A DNA stretch of 64,000 bases from Mycolicibacter icosiumassiliensis (GCF_900078685.2 NZ_LT546166.1:1539467-1603466), one strand, 5' to 3'. Positions 7,074-15,880 are shown, numbered from the stretch's first letter. A program made the numbers and translations. Notes: generated by a model not told the origin, from the sequence alone.

Positions 7074-8729
7074 TCATGCGGCGTCCCCTTGCGGGGTTGG
7101 GGTTTTGGCCTCGCCGTGTCCGGCCCCGTGTGTGCGGGGTCTTATGGATGCTCCGCCGGCACCGGATGATCCGGTGTCCGCGCCATGGCCTGTACCAACC
7201 ACCGGTGTGATTGGCCCGGGTACCGATGGGGCCGTGGTCCCGACTGGACCACAACTGGCGTTATCCGGCCAGTCACGGAGATTGAGCGCAGCATTGCGAT
7301 CCCGATCGACGACTTTCCCGGTGATCGAACAGACCAGGTGTTTGTCGATGAGGCCCTTGCCGACCAGGCGGCACGGTGTGCCGTCGGCCTGCCAGCAGCC
7401 GTGGTGGATTTGGCTGGACGGGAACCAGCGATCGGCCACGGTCAGGGTGCTGTGGTGCCGGATGGATTTGTAGGCCAGCTGGGGCCTGATCACACCCATC
7501 GCAGCATCCGAGGCCGACCGGCGGAACGCCCGCCGGCCCATGCCTTGTTTCATCGCGGCTACATCGAGATCCTCGATCACGACATGGCCGTACCTGCTCG
7601 CCAGCTCGGTCGTGAGCTGGTGGGCAGCCTCTCGCCGCAGGTGCACGCACCGGCGATCCAACCGGGACAGCTTGGCTTTCGCTGCCCGATGGCCGTTCGA
7701 TCCGGGGATGCGGCGGGAAAGTTCACGACCGGCAGCACGCCGCGCCACCAGGGTGGCTTTCAGCGGGGCCGGATTCGGGTATTCGACAACGGTTTCGGCG
7801 CCCGTTGCGGTGTCGATGGTGGCGACGGTGGCCAGCGTGCGCATCCCCAGGTCGACCCCGGCCCGCACCGTCGGCTCGGTGACCGTGCGGGCCGTGTCGG
7901 GGGTGCGCAGCGCGTAACCCACGGACACGAACAACCGGCCCCACTGCTGCGACAACGTCATGTTCACCACGCGGGCACGCCCCGAGGCGAGGTGGCGTTG
8001 CACGCGGCGGGTGTTCTCCTTGGACCGCAACCCACCGATCACCGGCACCGTGATCGTGCGCCGATCAGCCTCAACGCGCATCGTGCCGGTGCTGAACCGC
8101 ACCCGGCCGCGATCACGTCGAGCGGATTGGAAGCGGGGGAAACCCACCCGCCGGCCAGCCCGTCGACCGCTGCGGCTGTCTCCCCAGTTGCTCAACGCCT
8201 GCGCCAGATCGGCCAGCCCGGCAGAATATGCCTCCTTGGAATTGGCGGCCCACCACGGCGCCACCTCATCCTTTGCGCGATTCCACGCCTTGCGCAACGA
8301 CCCCAGATCCCAGCCCACCGACTCATGGTCTGGATCAGCCGAGGTTGCGTCGAGGTCGGCTTTCACCCGGTCCAAGCCCCAGTTGAATGCTTTGCGGCGG
8401 GCACCGAAATGCGACCGCACCAACCCGGCCCGATCCTCATCAGCGGGCCATTCGACCTCGAACTTCGCCGCCGTGATCGTCCAGCCCGACGGCACCTTCT
8501 CGCCTAGCAACCCGCTCGCGGCGTAACCGCCGGCATCCCCGCTGTAAAGCTCGAACAACACCGACACCGACTCCACCGCCACCCGATGCGCCTCGAAGTC
8601 CGCACCGACGTCGACATACCGCGACAACACGTGAGTGCCATCGGGCTTGGGCTTGCCCGGCATGTGCACACCGCCAGTAAGGTCGGCAACCTTGCCGGCC
8701 TGCACACGGGTGCGCAGCGCCACGATCAT
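7074..8729 (-). CDS. tnpB: TnpB RNA-guided nuclease of IS607 element
   Basis: 551 residues, longer than the roughly 400 of many TnpB proteins. The RuvC-like catalytic acids are visible: D in AGVDLGMRTLA, E in VVIEDLDVAAM and D in DRDRNAALNL. The usual C-x2-C...C-x2-C zinc knuckle between the last two is replaced by IHHGCW and LVCSITGK, leaving only scattered cysteines, a trait I recall in mycobacterial IS607 copies. The C-terminal 70 residues are Gly/Ser/Ala-rich. TnpB uses an RNA made from the element end to cut DNA and help the element persist; that RNA should overlap this gene's 3' end and the 7050 boundary. Confidence 0.88.
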   Translation of the reverse strand: MIVALRTRVQAGKVADLTGGVHMPGKPKPDGTHVLSRYVDVGADFEAHRVAVESVSVLFELYSGDAGGYAASGLLGEKVPSGWTITAAKFEVEWPADEDRAGLVRSHFGARRKAFNWGLDRVKADLDATSADPDHESVGWDLGSLRKAWNRAKDEVAPWWAANSKEAYSAGLADLAQALSNWGDSRSGRRAGRRVGFPRFQSARRDRGRVRFSTGTMRVEADRRTITVPVIGGLRSKENTRRVQRHLASGRARVVNMTLSQQWGRLFVSVGYALRTPDTARTVTEPTVRAGVDLGMRTLATVATIDTATGAETVVEYPNPAPLKATLVARRAAGRELSRRIPGSNGHRAAKAKLSRLDRRCVHLRREAAHQLTTELASRYGHVVIEDLDVAAMKQGMGRRAFRRSASDAAMGVIRPQLAYKSIRHHSTLTVADRWFPSSQIHHGCWQADGTPCRLVGKGLIDKHLVCSITGKVVDRDRNAALNLRDWPDNASCGPVGTTAPSVPGPITPVVGTGHGADTGSSGAGGASIRPRTHGAGHGEAKTPTPQGDAA

Positions 8730-9313
8730 CAGGCCGCTCCCGATTCACGTTTGGTCGCCGCCACCGCGCGCATCGCCCGGTTGCGGGCACCGCGGCGCCC
8801 ATAGAGCCGGGCACACATGCTGGTCAGGACCTCGATCATGTCGCGCACCAGATCATCGGTGGTCTCACCCACATCAGCGACGACAATCCGACGGCCCTGC
8901 GCCGACAACGCCGCCTCCAGGTGCTCTACCCCGAAGCGCGCCAGCCGATCACGATGCTCCACAACAATCACCCTCGCATCAGGGTCTGACAAGATGCGCT
9001 GCAACTTCGGGCGTTTACCGTTGAGACCGGAACCGACCTCGCGTACCACCTGGCCCACCTCCAGCCCTCGCCCCCTGACCCACTCGGTCAAGCGGGCGAC
9101 CTGCCGATCCAGATCCGACCGCTGATCATGGCTCGACACACGCGCGTACACCACCACCGTCGCCGATGAACCCGACGACGAACCACCACCCGTCTTCACC
9201 AGGATCAACCGCCCCACCCGCTCCGCCGGCACCGGCAACGTCCCCTCACGAAACCAGCGATACGCCGTATGCCGGTTCACCCCAACCGACTCCGCCCAAT
9301 CCGCCAAATTCAC
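8729..9313 (-). CDS. tnpA: IS607 TnpA serine recombinase
   Basis: 194 residues from GTG 9313. An N-terminal MerR-like helix-turn-helix (NLADWAESVGVNRHTAYRWFR) is followed by the serine resolvase domain: VVYARVSSHDQRSDLDRQ contains the nucleophilic Ser, with arginines in VVEHRDRLARFGVEHLE. This N-terminal HTH arrangement is diagnostic of IS607. The protein excises and integrates the element through a circular intermediate. The open frame extends upstream to 9352, but GTG 9313 sits just before the HTH. Confidence 0.88.
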   Translation of the reverse strand: MNLADWAESVGVNRHTAYRWFREGTLPVPAERVGRLILVKTGGGSSSGSSATVVVYARVSSHDQRSDLDRQVARLTEWVRGRGLEVGQVVREVGSGLNGKRPKLQRILSDPDARVIVVEHRDRLARFGVEHLEAALSAQGRRIVVADVGETTDDLVRDMIEVLTSMCARLYGRRGARNRAMRAVAATKRESGAA

Positions 9314-9403
9314 AACACCAACTAGAACATACTTACGCACACTAAAACACACTCAACACGCAACAGTTCGAAACCCCAATTGCAGTCGCTGATTGGAGGT
9401 CTC

Positions 9404-9817
9404 ATGCCCAAGACGACGAAGAGCGGCAACGTTAAGCGCGGCGAGTTGCCCAGCACCCTGCAGCGGTCCGGCGCCAAGGCGCAGCGCACTTTTGCGAAGG
9501 CGCACGACGCCGCCGCCAAGGAGTACGGCAGCGAGCAGCGTGCCCACCGAGTCGCGTATGCCGCGCTGAAGCACAGTTTCGAAAAGGTCGGCGATCACTG
9601 GGAACCCAAAAAGAAGCCCGGTCCGTCCGATAAGCGCGCGGCCCGGGGTGGCCTGAACAATTCCGCACCGTCCGCAGAGGGCGTCGACGCCAACGCCAGC
9701 AAGCAGCATCTGCTGGATGTCGCCCGCCGGCTGGAGATTCACGGACGTTCGACCATGCGGAAGTCCGAACTGGTCACGGCGATCAAGAAGCACAATCGCC
9801 GCGTCCGCGGTAAGTAA
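9404..9817 (+). CDS. ChaB-family protein with SAP/Rho-N-like C-terminus
   Basis: 137 residues, start ATG 9404 after GGAGGT. Residues about 12-60 form the ChaB fold (ELPSTLQRSGAKAQRTFAKAHDAA, then AHRVAYAALKHSFEKVGDHW). The C-terminus (SKQHLLDVARRLEIHGRSTMRKSELVTAIKKHNRRVRGK) is a SAP/Rho-N-type helical nucleic-acid-binding motif, and the whole protein is lysine-rich. ChaB is poorly understood; the SAP module suggests DNA or RNA binding under stress. Confidence 0.8.
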   Translation: MPKTTKSGNVKRGELPSTLQRSGAKAQRTFAKAHDAAAKEYGSEQRAHRVAYAALKHSFEKVGDHWEPKKKPGPSDKRAARGGLNNSAPSAEGVDANASKQHLLDVARRLEIHGRSTMRKSELVTAIKKHNRRVRGK

Positions 9818-9833
9818 TCGGCTGACGGCAGCT

Positions 9834-10514
9834 TTAGCCCCGCCCCGAGGCCAAACCGGCGATCGGAGTTTGCTCAAGGTTCTCGAGAAGGTCCTCGGCG
9901 TTCTCGAAAACTGCTGAGGCACCGGCCATTTCCAATTCTGTTCGGGAGACGCCGCCACTGAGCAGACCGATGCTGGGCACCCCGGCGCGCACGCATGCCT
10001 GGGCATCCCAGACCGCGTCGCCCACAAAGACGGCGCGCTCCGCCGTCGCGCCGACCCGGTCCAGCGCGATCCCGATGATGTCCGGATCCGGCTTCGCGAC
10101 GTCAACGTCGGCAGACGAGGTGACCGCCGCGACGAGATCGTCGCAGCCGAGCACTTTGCGCAGCGCCGCCAACTCCTCTTCCGGTGCCGAGGTGGCCAGC
10201 ACTACCGGAAGGTCGAGGGCCGCTAGGCGTTCAAGTAGATTCCGGGCGCCCGGTAGTGGCGACAGCAGGGCCGATGACCGCAGGTAGTACTGCGAGTGCA
10301 GGTCTTTCAGTCGCCGGCGGACGTCCTGCGGTGCCTCGTCAGACAGCAGGCGCACCAGCTCGGTTCCGTCCATTCCGATGGCGCGGTGAATGCGCCACGA
10401 CTCCACCTCGAGGTGTAGCTCGGAAAACGCTCGCGACCAGGCGTGCACGTGCAGATAGTTGGAATCGACCAGGGTGCCGTCGATATCGAACAGCACCGCC
10501 GATTGCGCACTCAC
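9834..10514 (-). CDS. HAD-family hydrolase (phosphoglycolate-phosphatase-like)
   Basis: 226 residues with all four HAD motifs: I, VLFDIDGTLVDSN (nucleophile and acid/base Asp) at residues 7-19; II, VVLATSAPEEE; III, the lysine in VAKPDPDII; IV, AVFVGDAVWDAQACVRAG. A helical cap between motifs I and II (about 20-85) makes it subfamily IA. It likely removes phosphate from a small sugar or glycolate metabolite. It converges on the ChaB gene with 16 bp between them. Substrate cannot be read from the sequence. Confidence 0.85.
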   Translation of the reverse strand: MSAQSAVLFDIDGTLVDSNYLHVHAWSRAFSELHLEVESWRIHRAIGMDGTELVRLLSDEAPQDVRRRLKDLHSQYYLRSSALLSPLPGARNLLERLAALDLPVVLATSAPEEELAALRKVLGCDDLVAAVTSSADVDVAKPDPDIIGIALDRVGATAERAVFVGDAVWDAQACVRAGVPSIGLLSGGVSRTELEMAGASAVFENAEDLLENLEQTPIAGLASGRG

Positions 10515-10594
10515 GGCCTTCCCCTCTCGTTTGCGGATGTCCCGGCTGGGATACCCACCCAGAGACTTCCCAAATACCGACGAGAGGAAAAGCG

Positions 10595-10773
10595 GTGGCT
10601 ACCGAGGACCGCGACAGCAAGCTGCGACAACTCGACGATTACCGGGTCGGCATCGAAAGCCGCAAGATTGCAGTGCTGGCCGCCGACGGCGTGATGACCT
10701 CAACGACGAGTTCTTCGACGCGTTCGCCGCGCACCGCGCCTGGAATCGCGATGCCGACGCGGTTCCGGCCTAG
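10595..10773 (+). pseudogene. small conserved protein with a probable one-base frameshift
   Basis: GTG 10595 after GAGAGGAAA starts VATEDRDSKLRQLDDYRVG, then IESRKIAVLAADGVM. At about 10690-10705 the sensible sequence moves to another frame, where it reads DLNDEFFDAFAAHRAWNRDAD and ends at TAG 10771. Together the halves would form a protein of about 58 residues. In the start frame the reading continues arginine-rich without homology-like character. A one-base deletion in the gene or in the assembly explains this best. Confidence 0.45.
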
Positions 10774-10782
10774 ACCCCTAGG

Positions 10783-11220
10783 TCACGGCACCACGCGCAG
10801 CGGCCGGCCGGACCGCTGCACCTCGGCCAACGCATCCGTCAGCGAGTCCACCAGCGGAAGTCGAGAGTGCGGATCGCAGATCCGCAGCAAGGTGGACAGT
10901 GCGGGACTCGGGACCACCTTCAGATTGGTCTGCGCGCTGGAACACTGCACGCTGATCGACTGAAGAGCCGAAAACCCGGCGGTCCCAATAAAAGTCAGCT
11001 CAGAGAGGTCCACTACCAGCCACTCGCAGCACTCGGCGCAGCGTTTGGCGTAGTCCGCGAATGCGCTGGCGTTTGCCGCGTCGATCTCGCCGTTCACGGC
11101 GACGACGGCTCCGGTGCGTCCCCAATGAACAGTGAACTTGGCGGTATGACTCCGCCAAACCTGGGTGGCTTCCGTTGCGGGAGTGGCGAAAGCGTTCTGA
11201 GTTACCTTGCTGATCGTCAT
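10783..11220 (-). CDS. STAS-domain anti-anti-sigma factor
   Basis: 145 residues. After a 25-residue leader the STAS fold reads GAVVAVNGEIDAANASAFADY, then WLVVDLSELTFIGTAGFSALQSI. The loop DLSxLTFIGTAGFSAL carries the phosphorylatable position, which is Thr here (GTAG) rather than the more usual Ser of DSSG. It should bind an anti-sigma ATPase and release a sigma factor; the MEDS/HATPase protein at 4893-5867 is a candidate partner. It is monocistronic. Confidence 0.85.
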   Translation of the reverse strand: MTISKVTQNAFATPATEATQVWRSHTAKFTVHWGRTGAVVAVNGEIDAANASAFADYAKRCAECCEWLVVDLSELTFIGTAGFSALQSISVQCSSAQTNLKVVPSPALSTLLRICDPHSRLPLVDSLTDALAEVQRSGRPLRVVP

Positions 11221-11413
11221 GCTGTGGCTCCATCAGTCGACGAATCGTGCTGTTGGATCACGTCAACGTAATCACGTCCGGGTCTGCGTTTACGCGGTGA
11301 CGTTTCACTGCGGCTGTGAACTCAACCGGAGGAACCAGACGTTACCCAGCCTCGCTCTCATTGGCCAAGAGATACTCGACAATTTCTGGAAAATCCCAGT
11401 GAAACCTTAAGTT

Positions 11414-12421
11414 TCACGGTGTGAGCAGCGACGAGCGTCCCGCTGACCAGGCCGACGTCATCACGTCGGCCAACCGATTTTCCACAGCATCGAGAGCTCG
11501 CATACCGAAAACGACATCAGTCTCCAGATGCGGAGCGTGGTCCAACAAGTCGCCGATCACGTCGGCGCGCACCACCTGTTCGTGGACCGCATCGGCCTCG
11601 ACATGCTCGGCGTAGAACGCCACGCACGCCTCCGGCGCGGCCATCTGCCGCAGGGCCGCGACCAGGCGGCTTGAGCCGGGAGGCGAGGTGATCTCGGTGG
11701 CCGCGAAGTGTCCGGCGGCCGCACCCCGCCAGCGGCGATGCAGCCCGAACAGCGACATCAGGTTCACCACGGCCAGCGACTCGGCGGGAACCACGTCGAG
11801 GTAGGCGAGGTAACCGGCATCCAACCCAGCTGCCGTCAGCAGGTCGGCGAAGAGCTGCTGGTGCACCCGTGACTCCCGCCCGGCGCCGTACTCGTCGAAT
11901 TCGACCGCAACGAACGACGCTTTGGCTTGGCCGGTCAGGCGCGGGATGATCCAGGCGTGCGGATCGCCCTCCTTGAGGTGGTACAGCGATCGGTGGACGA
12001 AGTACTCGCGTGCCTGCTCCCAGGTGCCGTGATCGCGCAGATACCACGACGGTCCGGTGCCGTGCACGGGCTCGGTTGCCGCAGCATCCATCTCGGCACC
12101 GGCCGTGGCGTGCGGCGGTATTACTCCGACGTCGTGGCGGACCCGATCCAGGAATGCGTGTTCGAGCTGCGCGCGCAGTCCCAACAGGGCGACATCCCAC
12201 TCCCAGCCCGGGTCCACTCCGGCAAACCCGCGGTAATGCAACTCGTAGCAGACGTACAGCGCCAGTTGTAGGTCGCGGCCATAGGGGTCGGCGTCGGAGG
12301 CCGGAGGGATGAGCTCGTGGGTCGTGCCGGCGGGCCGGCGCAAGAGGTCACACACCGTCGCAGACAACGGCCCGCACGCGGCGGGCAGACGAGGTTCGGT
12401 GTGGATCGTTGCGGTGGGCAC
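11414..12421 (-). CDS. iron-containing redox enzyme family protein (haem-oxygenase-like fold)
   Basis: 335 residues from GTG 12421. Its helices carry histidine/acid motifs of the haem-oxygenase-like di-iron fold: YVCYELHYRGF near residue 60, REYFVHRSLYHLKEGDPHAW, VAVEFDEYGAGRESRVHQQLF, and FYAEHVEADAVHEQVV near residue 275, with E-x-H and H-x3-D pairs as likely iron ligands. Proteins of this type oxidise small substrates with non-haem iron. It is divergent from the F420-dependent oxidoreductase (80 bp apart), so the two may share regulation. Confidence 0.75.
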   Translation of the reverse strand: MPTATIHTEPRLPAACGPLSATVCDLLRRPAGTTHELIPPASDADPYGRDLQLALYVCYELHYRGFAGVDPGWEWDVALLGLRAQLEHAFLDRVRHDVGVIPPHATAGAEMDAAATEPVHGTGPSWYLRDHGTWEQAREYFVHRSLYHLKEGDPHAWIIPRLTGQAKASFVAVEFDEYGAGRESRVHQQLFADLLTAAGLDAGYLAYLDVVPAESLAVVNLMSLFGLHRRWRGAAAGHFAATEITSPPGSSRLVAALRQMAAPEACVAFYAEHVEADAVHEQVVRADVIGDLLDHAPHLETDVVFGMRALDAVENRLADVMTSAWSAGRSSLLTP

Positions 12422-12501
12422 GCTTGCGGGTACCCATCACCCGGCCTGCGCCAAACGGCGCCGCGTCGTTTCGGTGGTCGGCCGTTGGGTATTCCGGCAG
12501 C

Positions 12502-13488
12502 ATGACACGCTTCGGCTACACCCTGATGACCGAGCAAAGCGGACCCGCGGAGCTGGTCAGCTACGCCGTTGCCGCCGAGGAACGCGGTTTTGACTTCGCG
12601 GTGTGCAGTGATCATTTCTCGCCGTGGTTGACGTCGCAGGGTCACGCGCCCAACGCGTGGGCACTGCTGGGCGCGGTCGCGCACGCCACCCAACATATGG
12701 GGCTGTACAGCTACGTCACGTGCCCGACAATGCGCTATCACCCGGCGATCGTGGCCCAACAGGCGGCCACCGTACAGATCCTGGCCGAGGGCCGGTTCAC
12801 CCTGGGGTTGGGCAGCGGGGAGAACCTCAACGAGCACATCGTGACGGGAGCCGGCTGGCCGAATGTAGCGCGCCGGCAGGCCATGCTTGGTGAAGCCATC
12901 AAGATCATTCGCGAGCTGCTGATGGGGGAGACGGTCGACCACGACGGCGACTACTTCCAGGTGGACCAAGCGCGGCTGTGGGACCTGCCGGACATCCCGG
13001 TCGCGCTCGCCGTCGCCATGTCGGGACCCAAGGGCATCGATAGATTCGCCGCGGCCGCTGATCACCTGATCGCGGTGCAGCCCGACCGCGACCTGGTCCA
13101 GGGCTGGCATGCCGCGCGGAAGGCAGCGGGGCTGCCCGGCGGTGGGCGAGTCATCGGCCAGCTGCCGGTGTGTTGGGATCCCGACCGGGACAAGGCAATA
13201 CAGCGCGCCCACCGGGAATTCCGCTGGTTTGGTGGGGGTTGGTCGGTCAATTCCGAGTTGCCGACACCGGCTGCGTTCGCGGCCGCCACTCGTTACGTGC
13301 AGCCGCGAGACGTTGCCGGCGCAATTCCCTGCGGGCCGGAACTGGATGCGATCGTCGATGCGGTCGGCGGCTACCGAGACGCCGGATTCACCGACATTGC
13401 GCTGATCCAGATCGGCGACCAGACCCAAGAGGCGTTCCTCAAGGAGGCCGCCGAGCCGCTGCTGGCGGCGCTGCGCGACGCCCCGTAA
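12502..13488 (+). CDS. LLM-class F420-dependent oxidoreductase (TIGR03557-like)
   Basis: 328 residues with a TIM-barrel luciferase-like fold. FGYTLMTEQSGPAELVSYAV begins at residue 4, followed by AVCSDHFSPW, MRYHPAIVAQQAATV, GRFTLGLGSGENLNEHI and IKIIRELLMGE. This layout matches the glucose-6-phosphate-dehydrogenase-like F420 family TIGR03557. It is expected to use cofactor F420, abundant in mycobacteria, to reduce or oxidise an unknown substrate in the cytosol. ATG 12502 is the natural start. Confidence 0.88.
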   Translation: MTRFGYTLMTEQSGPAELVSYAVAAEERGFDFAVCSDHFSPWLTSQGHAPNAWALLGAVAHATQHMGLYSYVTCPTMRYHPAIVAQQAATVQILAEGRFTLGLGSGENLNEHIVTGAGWPNVARRQAMLGEAIKIIRELLMGETVDHDGDYFQVDQARLWDLPDIPVALAVAMSGPKGIDRFAAAADHLIAVQPDRDLVQGWHAARKAAGLPGGGRVIGQLPVCWDPDRDKAIQRAHREFRWFGGGWSVNSELPTPAAFAAATRYVQPRDVAGAIPCGPELDAIVDAVGGYRDAGFTDIALIQIGDQTQEAFLKEAAEPLLAALRDAP

Positions 13489-13581
13489 GGCGACTGCGAG
13501 CGCGGCGGAGCCGGGCGCAGCAGGTCGCCGCCATCAGCGCAGCGGGTTTCGGTTTGCCGCGCCGAGGGTACAAGGGGCCTC

Positions 13582-13749
13582 ATGAGCGACACCGATGAGG
13601 GAATCGATCGCGAGCGTACGACCCATCAGCGGGCCGGACTGGTGTTCAAGGACCGCCGTGAGCTGCCGGGATTGGCCCTGCTGTTGACGGCGACACTGGG
13701 GGAGGTGACGAAAATTGTTCGGCGCCTGGTAGCTGGTGGTAGGCATTGA
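13582..13749 (+). CDS. possible 55-residue basic protein
   Basis: ATG 13582 to TGA 13749 encodes SDTDEGIDRERTTHQRAG, then LVFKDRRELPGLALLLTATLGE and VTKIVRRLVAGGRH. The acidic start, central hydrophobic helix and basic end are plausible for a small protein, but no family is recognised and the upstream ribosome site is poor. It could also be the truncated start of a longer lost gene. Confidence 0.3.
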   Translation: MSDTDEGIDRERTTHQRAGLVFKDRRELPGLALLLTATLGEVTKIVRRLVAGGRH

Positions 13750-13844
13750 GGTTGGGAACGTGATCCCGACGATTTCGGAACGCACCGGTTAGGACCAAGG
13801 CCACGATCTGGTGCACGCCGGGTGCCCCAATTTGAGGTCAATCC

Positions 13845-14555
13845 CTACAACGAAGTCTCTCTGAGCGCAGTTCGTCTTGTGGGGTCGAGCGGGATGGCCA
13901 CGTCACACTTCGTGGTGTTGATGCGTGCTGGGCTGTCGACAGATCGGTGAGCGGCTAGGAAGTCGTCGGCGATGCGTGCGCAGTCGTCGGCGGTGATGAC
14001 GCGCAGGCCGGTTATTCGCGCGAATGCCAGCGGGCCGATGAGTTGGCACAAAGCCAGTTGTGGGTCGAAGTCGTCGAGTTCGGCTCGTGCTGTGGCGTGT
14101 TGCAGAACGGCGTCGAAGGGCCAGCGGTACTGCTCGATGACGCGGGCGCGCAGGGCCGTGGAGGCGTGCTCATCAGCTGGCGCGGCGGGGCCAAGCGCGA
14201 GCCAGGCCAGTACGGTGACGTGCAGCGGCGCCTCAGCGAAGACGCCGGCCTGGCGGCTCAGCAGCTCAATGAGTTGTTCGCGCAGCAAGCCTGGGGCGGG
14301 TGGCAGTGATTCGACTTGGGGAAGTAGCCGTTCGAAAGTGGCCGCGAGCAGGTGTGACGAGCTGTTGAAGTGGCGGTAAAGGGTGGTTCTGGCGACTTTG
14401 GAGGCTTTGGTCACCGCGTCGACGGTGACGGCTTCGATGCCGCCGCTGGTGAGCAAGGCTGTTGCGGCGTCGAGAAGCCGGTTGCGGGATCGAATTCGCC
14501 GCGGGTCGACATCGTCGACGCCGGCGCTGTGGGCTTGCGGCTGCAGGCTGCTCAT
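13845..14555 (-). CDS. TetR-family transcriptional regulator
   Basis: 236 residues from ATG 14555 (GAGGAAG upstream). The TetR helix-turn-helix spans residues about 20-66: RSRNRLLDAATALLTSGGIEAV, TVDAVTKASKVARTTLYRHF. The ligand domain follows (VESLPPAPGLLREQLIELLSR and onward). The gene is divergent from the hotdog thioesterase at 14664 with an imperfect palindrome in the 108-bp gap, so it probably controls that gene and itself. The open frame extends further upstream but overlaps the thioesterase and is not coding. Confidence 0.82.
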   Translation of the reverse strand: MSSLQPQAHSAGVDDVDPRRIRSRNRLLDAATALLTSGGIEAVTVDAVTKASKVARTTLYRHFNSSSHLLAATFERLLPQVESLPPAPGLLREQLIELLSRQAGVFAEAPLHVTVLAWLALGPAAPADEHASTALRARVIEQYRWPFDAVLQHATARAELDDFDPQLALCQLIGPLAFARITGLRVITADDCARIADDFLAAHRSVDSPARINTTKCDVAIPLDPTRRTALRETSL

Positions 14556-14609
14556 TCTTCCTCGCTTCGCGGTTGACCATGCTCCTGGCTGACGGTTCCA
14601 TGTGGAGCC

Positions 14610-14634
14610 GCTATAGTACCGGCAGTATCGTAGC
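14610..14634. promoter_or_regulatory. imperfect palindrome, likely TetR operator
   Basis: A 25-bp sequence starting GCTATAGTACC and ending AGTATCGTAGC shows imperfect dyad symmetry between divergent tetR (14555) and the thioesterase gene (14664). The motif GTAGCG recurs just downstream, near the thioesterase start. The location suits a TetR dimer site; the symmetry is only partial. Confidence 0.4.
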
Positions 14635-14663
14635 GAAACCGATGGTAGCGAAAGGCCGTTAGT

Positions 14664-15215
14664 TTGTCTGATCGCTTGGTCGACGAGGGTAGCGCGCCCG
14701 GCGACTTGCCGGTGTCGGTCCCGCAATTGCTGCCCTACCACACTTCGACATGTTTGGGTTGTGGGCCGCAGAATCCGCATGGCCTGCATTTGGTGGCACA
14801 TCGCAGTGGCGATTCGGTATACGCCGATGTGACGTTCACCGACCGCCACGTCGGCGCTCCCGGGCTTGCCCACGGTGGTGCTGTTGCTGCGGCGTGCGAC
14901 GACGTGCTGGGTTTTACGCCGTGGCTCATTGGAGCGCCGGCAGTCACTCGCCGCCTGACCGTCGAGTACTTGCTGCCGGTTCCACTGAACCAGCCTCATC
15001 GGATCACGGCCCACATTGAGATGCGACAGGGCCGCGCGTTGCACGTCAGAGCCGCTGGCGTCGGCGGCGATGGGATCATCCGCTTCACCGCCGATGCGGT
15101 GTTCGTGGTGGTCGACGCCGCACATTTCGCTGCTCACGGTGACGTGTCCGGTTTTGGTGGCCTGCTGGAGCAATTCGGCCGCGATGGGGTGTCCCGAAAC
15201 GGCCTGGCTCGATGA
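14664..15215 (+). CDS. hotdog-fold acyl-CoA thioesterase (PaaI/4HBT type)
   Basis: 183 residues, TTG start. The hotdog core is LPYHTSTCLGCGPQNPHGLHL, VTFTDRHVGAPGLAHGGAVAAACDDVLG, TRRLTVEYLLPVPLNQPHRI and LHVRAAGVGGDGIIRFTADAVFV (quoted in parts). The HGG motif with a following Asp (GLAHGGAVAAACDD) marks the active site of PaaI-like thioesterases that hydrolyse acyl-CoA. It overlaps the next TetR gene by 4 nt (ATGA), forming a two-gene unit opposite another tetR. Confidence 0.8.
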   Translation: MSDRLVDEGSAPGDLPVSVPQLLPYHTSTCLGCGPQNPHGLHLVAHRSGDSVYADVTFTDRHVGAPGLAHGGAVAAACDDVLGFTPWLIGAPAVTRRLTVEYLLPVPLNQPHRITAHIEMRQGRALHVRAAGVGGDGIIRFTADAVFVVVDAAHFAAHGDVSGFGGLLEQFGRDGVSRNGLAR

Positions 15216-15880
15216 GCTCACCCGACTTGCGCGCTCACCCCGCCACGAAGAAATTTGGCGCCACTGCGTCGCCTGCGCGCGGCGTGAGCGCCGCACCGCA
15301 CCTGGCCGGGGAGCGATGGGAAGCGTTGCTGGATGAGGCGGTGAGATTGGCGTCGGTGGGCGGCTACGACGCCGTGCAAATGCGGGCAGTTGCCAAACAT
15401 GCCGGCATGGCCGTGGGCACGTTGTATCGCTACGTTCCGTCGAAGAATTACCTGCTGGCCGTCGCGCTGACGCGTCAATTTCACCGTGTGGAGGCAGGCT
15501 GGCACTGGACGGCCGGCGCCGCTACGCCCGCGCAGCGACTCGACCGGCTCAGCGCCTATCTGCACGACCGCTGGCAGCGCGATCCGCTGCTTACCGAAGC
15601 CATGGTCAAGGCTTTCCGGGTCACCGACAGCACCGCGGCTGACGTGGTGAACGAGGCCGCCGGGGTCATCGAAGATCTCCTGGCGCGCACCCTCGCCGGC
15701 GGCACGCCCAGCCTTCTCGATCGACGTGTCGCCGGGGTCATCGCCGACATCTGGCTGGCGAATTTGACCGCTTTCATCGGCCGACGGGCCTCGGCGTCAC
15801 AGACCCGCGACCGCATCACTCGAGCCACCCGGCGGATACTGGCCAATCTGGCATTGTCATCAACAGCCCGACGACCGTGA
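15212..15880 (+). CDS. KstR-like TetR regulator
   Basis: 222 residues. The HTH (WEALLDEAVRLASVGGYDAVQ, MRAVAKHAGMAVGTLYRYVPSK, NYLLAVAL) at residues about 34-80 and the ligand domain (RDPLLTEAMVKAFRVTDSTAAD) resemble the KstR group that senses cholesterol-derived CoA esters. That is a family-level resemblance only. It is coupled by ATGA to the thioesterase upstream, an uncommon same-strand regulator-enzyme pair. Confidence 0.8.
   Translation: MSSPDLRAHPATKKFGATASPARGVSAAPHLAGERWEALLDEAVRLASVGGYDAVQMRAVAKHAGMAVGTLYRYVPSKNYLLAVALTRQFHRVEAGWHWTAGAATPAQRLDRLSAYLHDRWQRDPLLTEAMVKAFRVTDSTAADVVNEAAGVIEDLLARTLAGGTPSLLDRRVAGVIADIWLANLTAFIGRRASASQTRDRITRATRRILANLALSSTARRP

Larger units (their letters stand above)
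7050..9357 (-). mobile_element. IS607-family element (IS1535-like)
   Basis: The element carries a serine-recombinase tnpA followed by tnpB, both on the minus strand and overlapping by one base (TGATG). At its limits the 12-mer GTTGAGTGTGTT occurs at 7050-7061 and, inverted, at 9346-9357, which I take as the approximate ends. IS607 elements generally lack long terminal inverted repeats and make no target duplication, so the exact boundaries are uncertain. It separates the universal stress protein from the ChaB gene. Confidence 0.8.

Noticed and set aside
7185..8507. 440-residue plus-strand frame across tnpB
   Set aside because: Antisense shadow of tnpB; no start context or domain.
12121..13428. 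435-residue minus-strand open frame opposite the F420 oxidoreductase
   Set aside because: It lies antisense to a well-supported LLM-class gene and has no recognisable domain; long antisense frames are common at this GC content.
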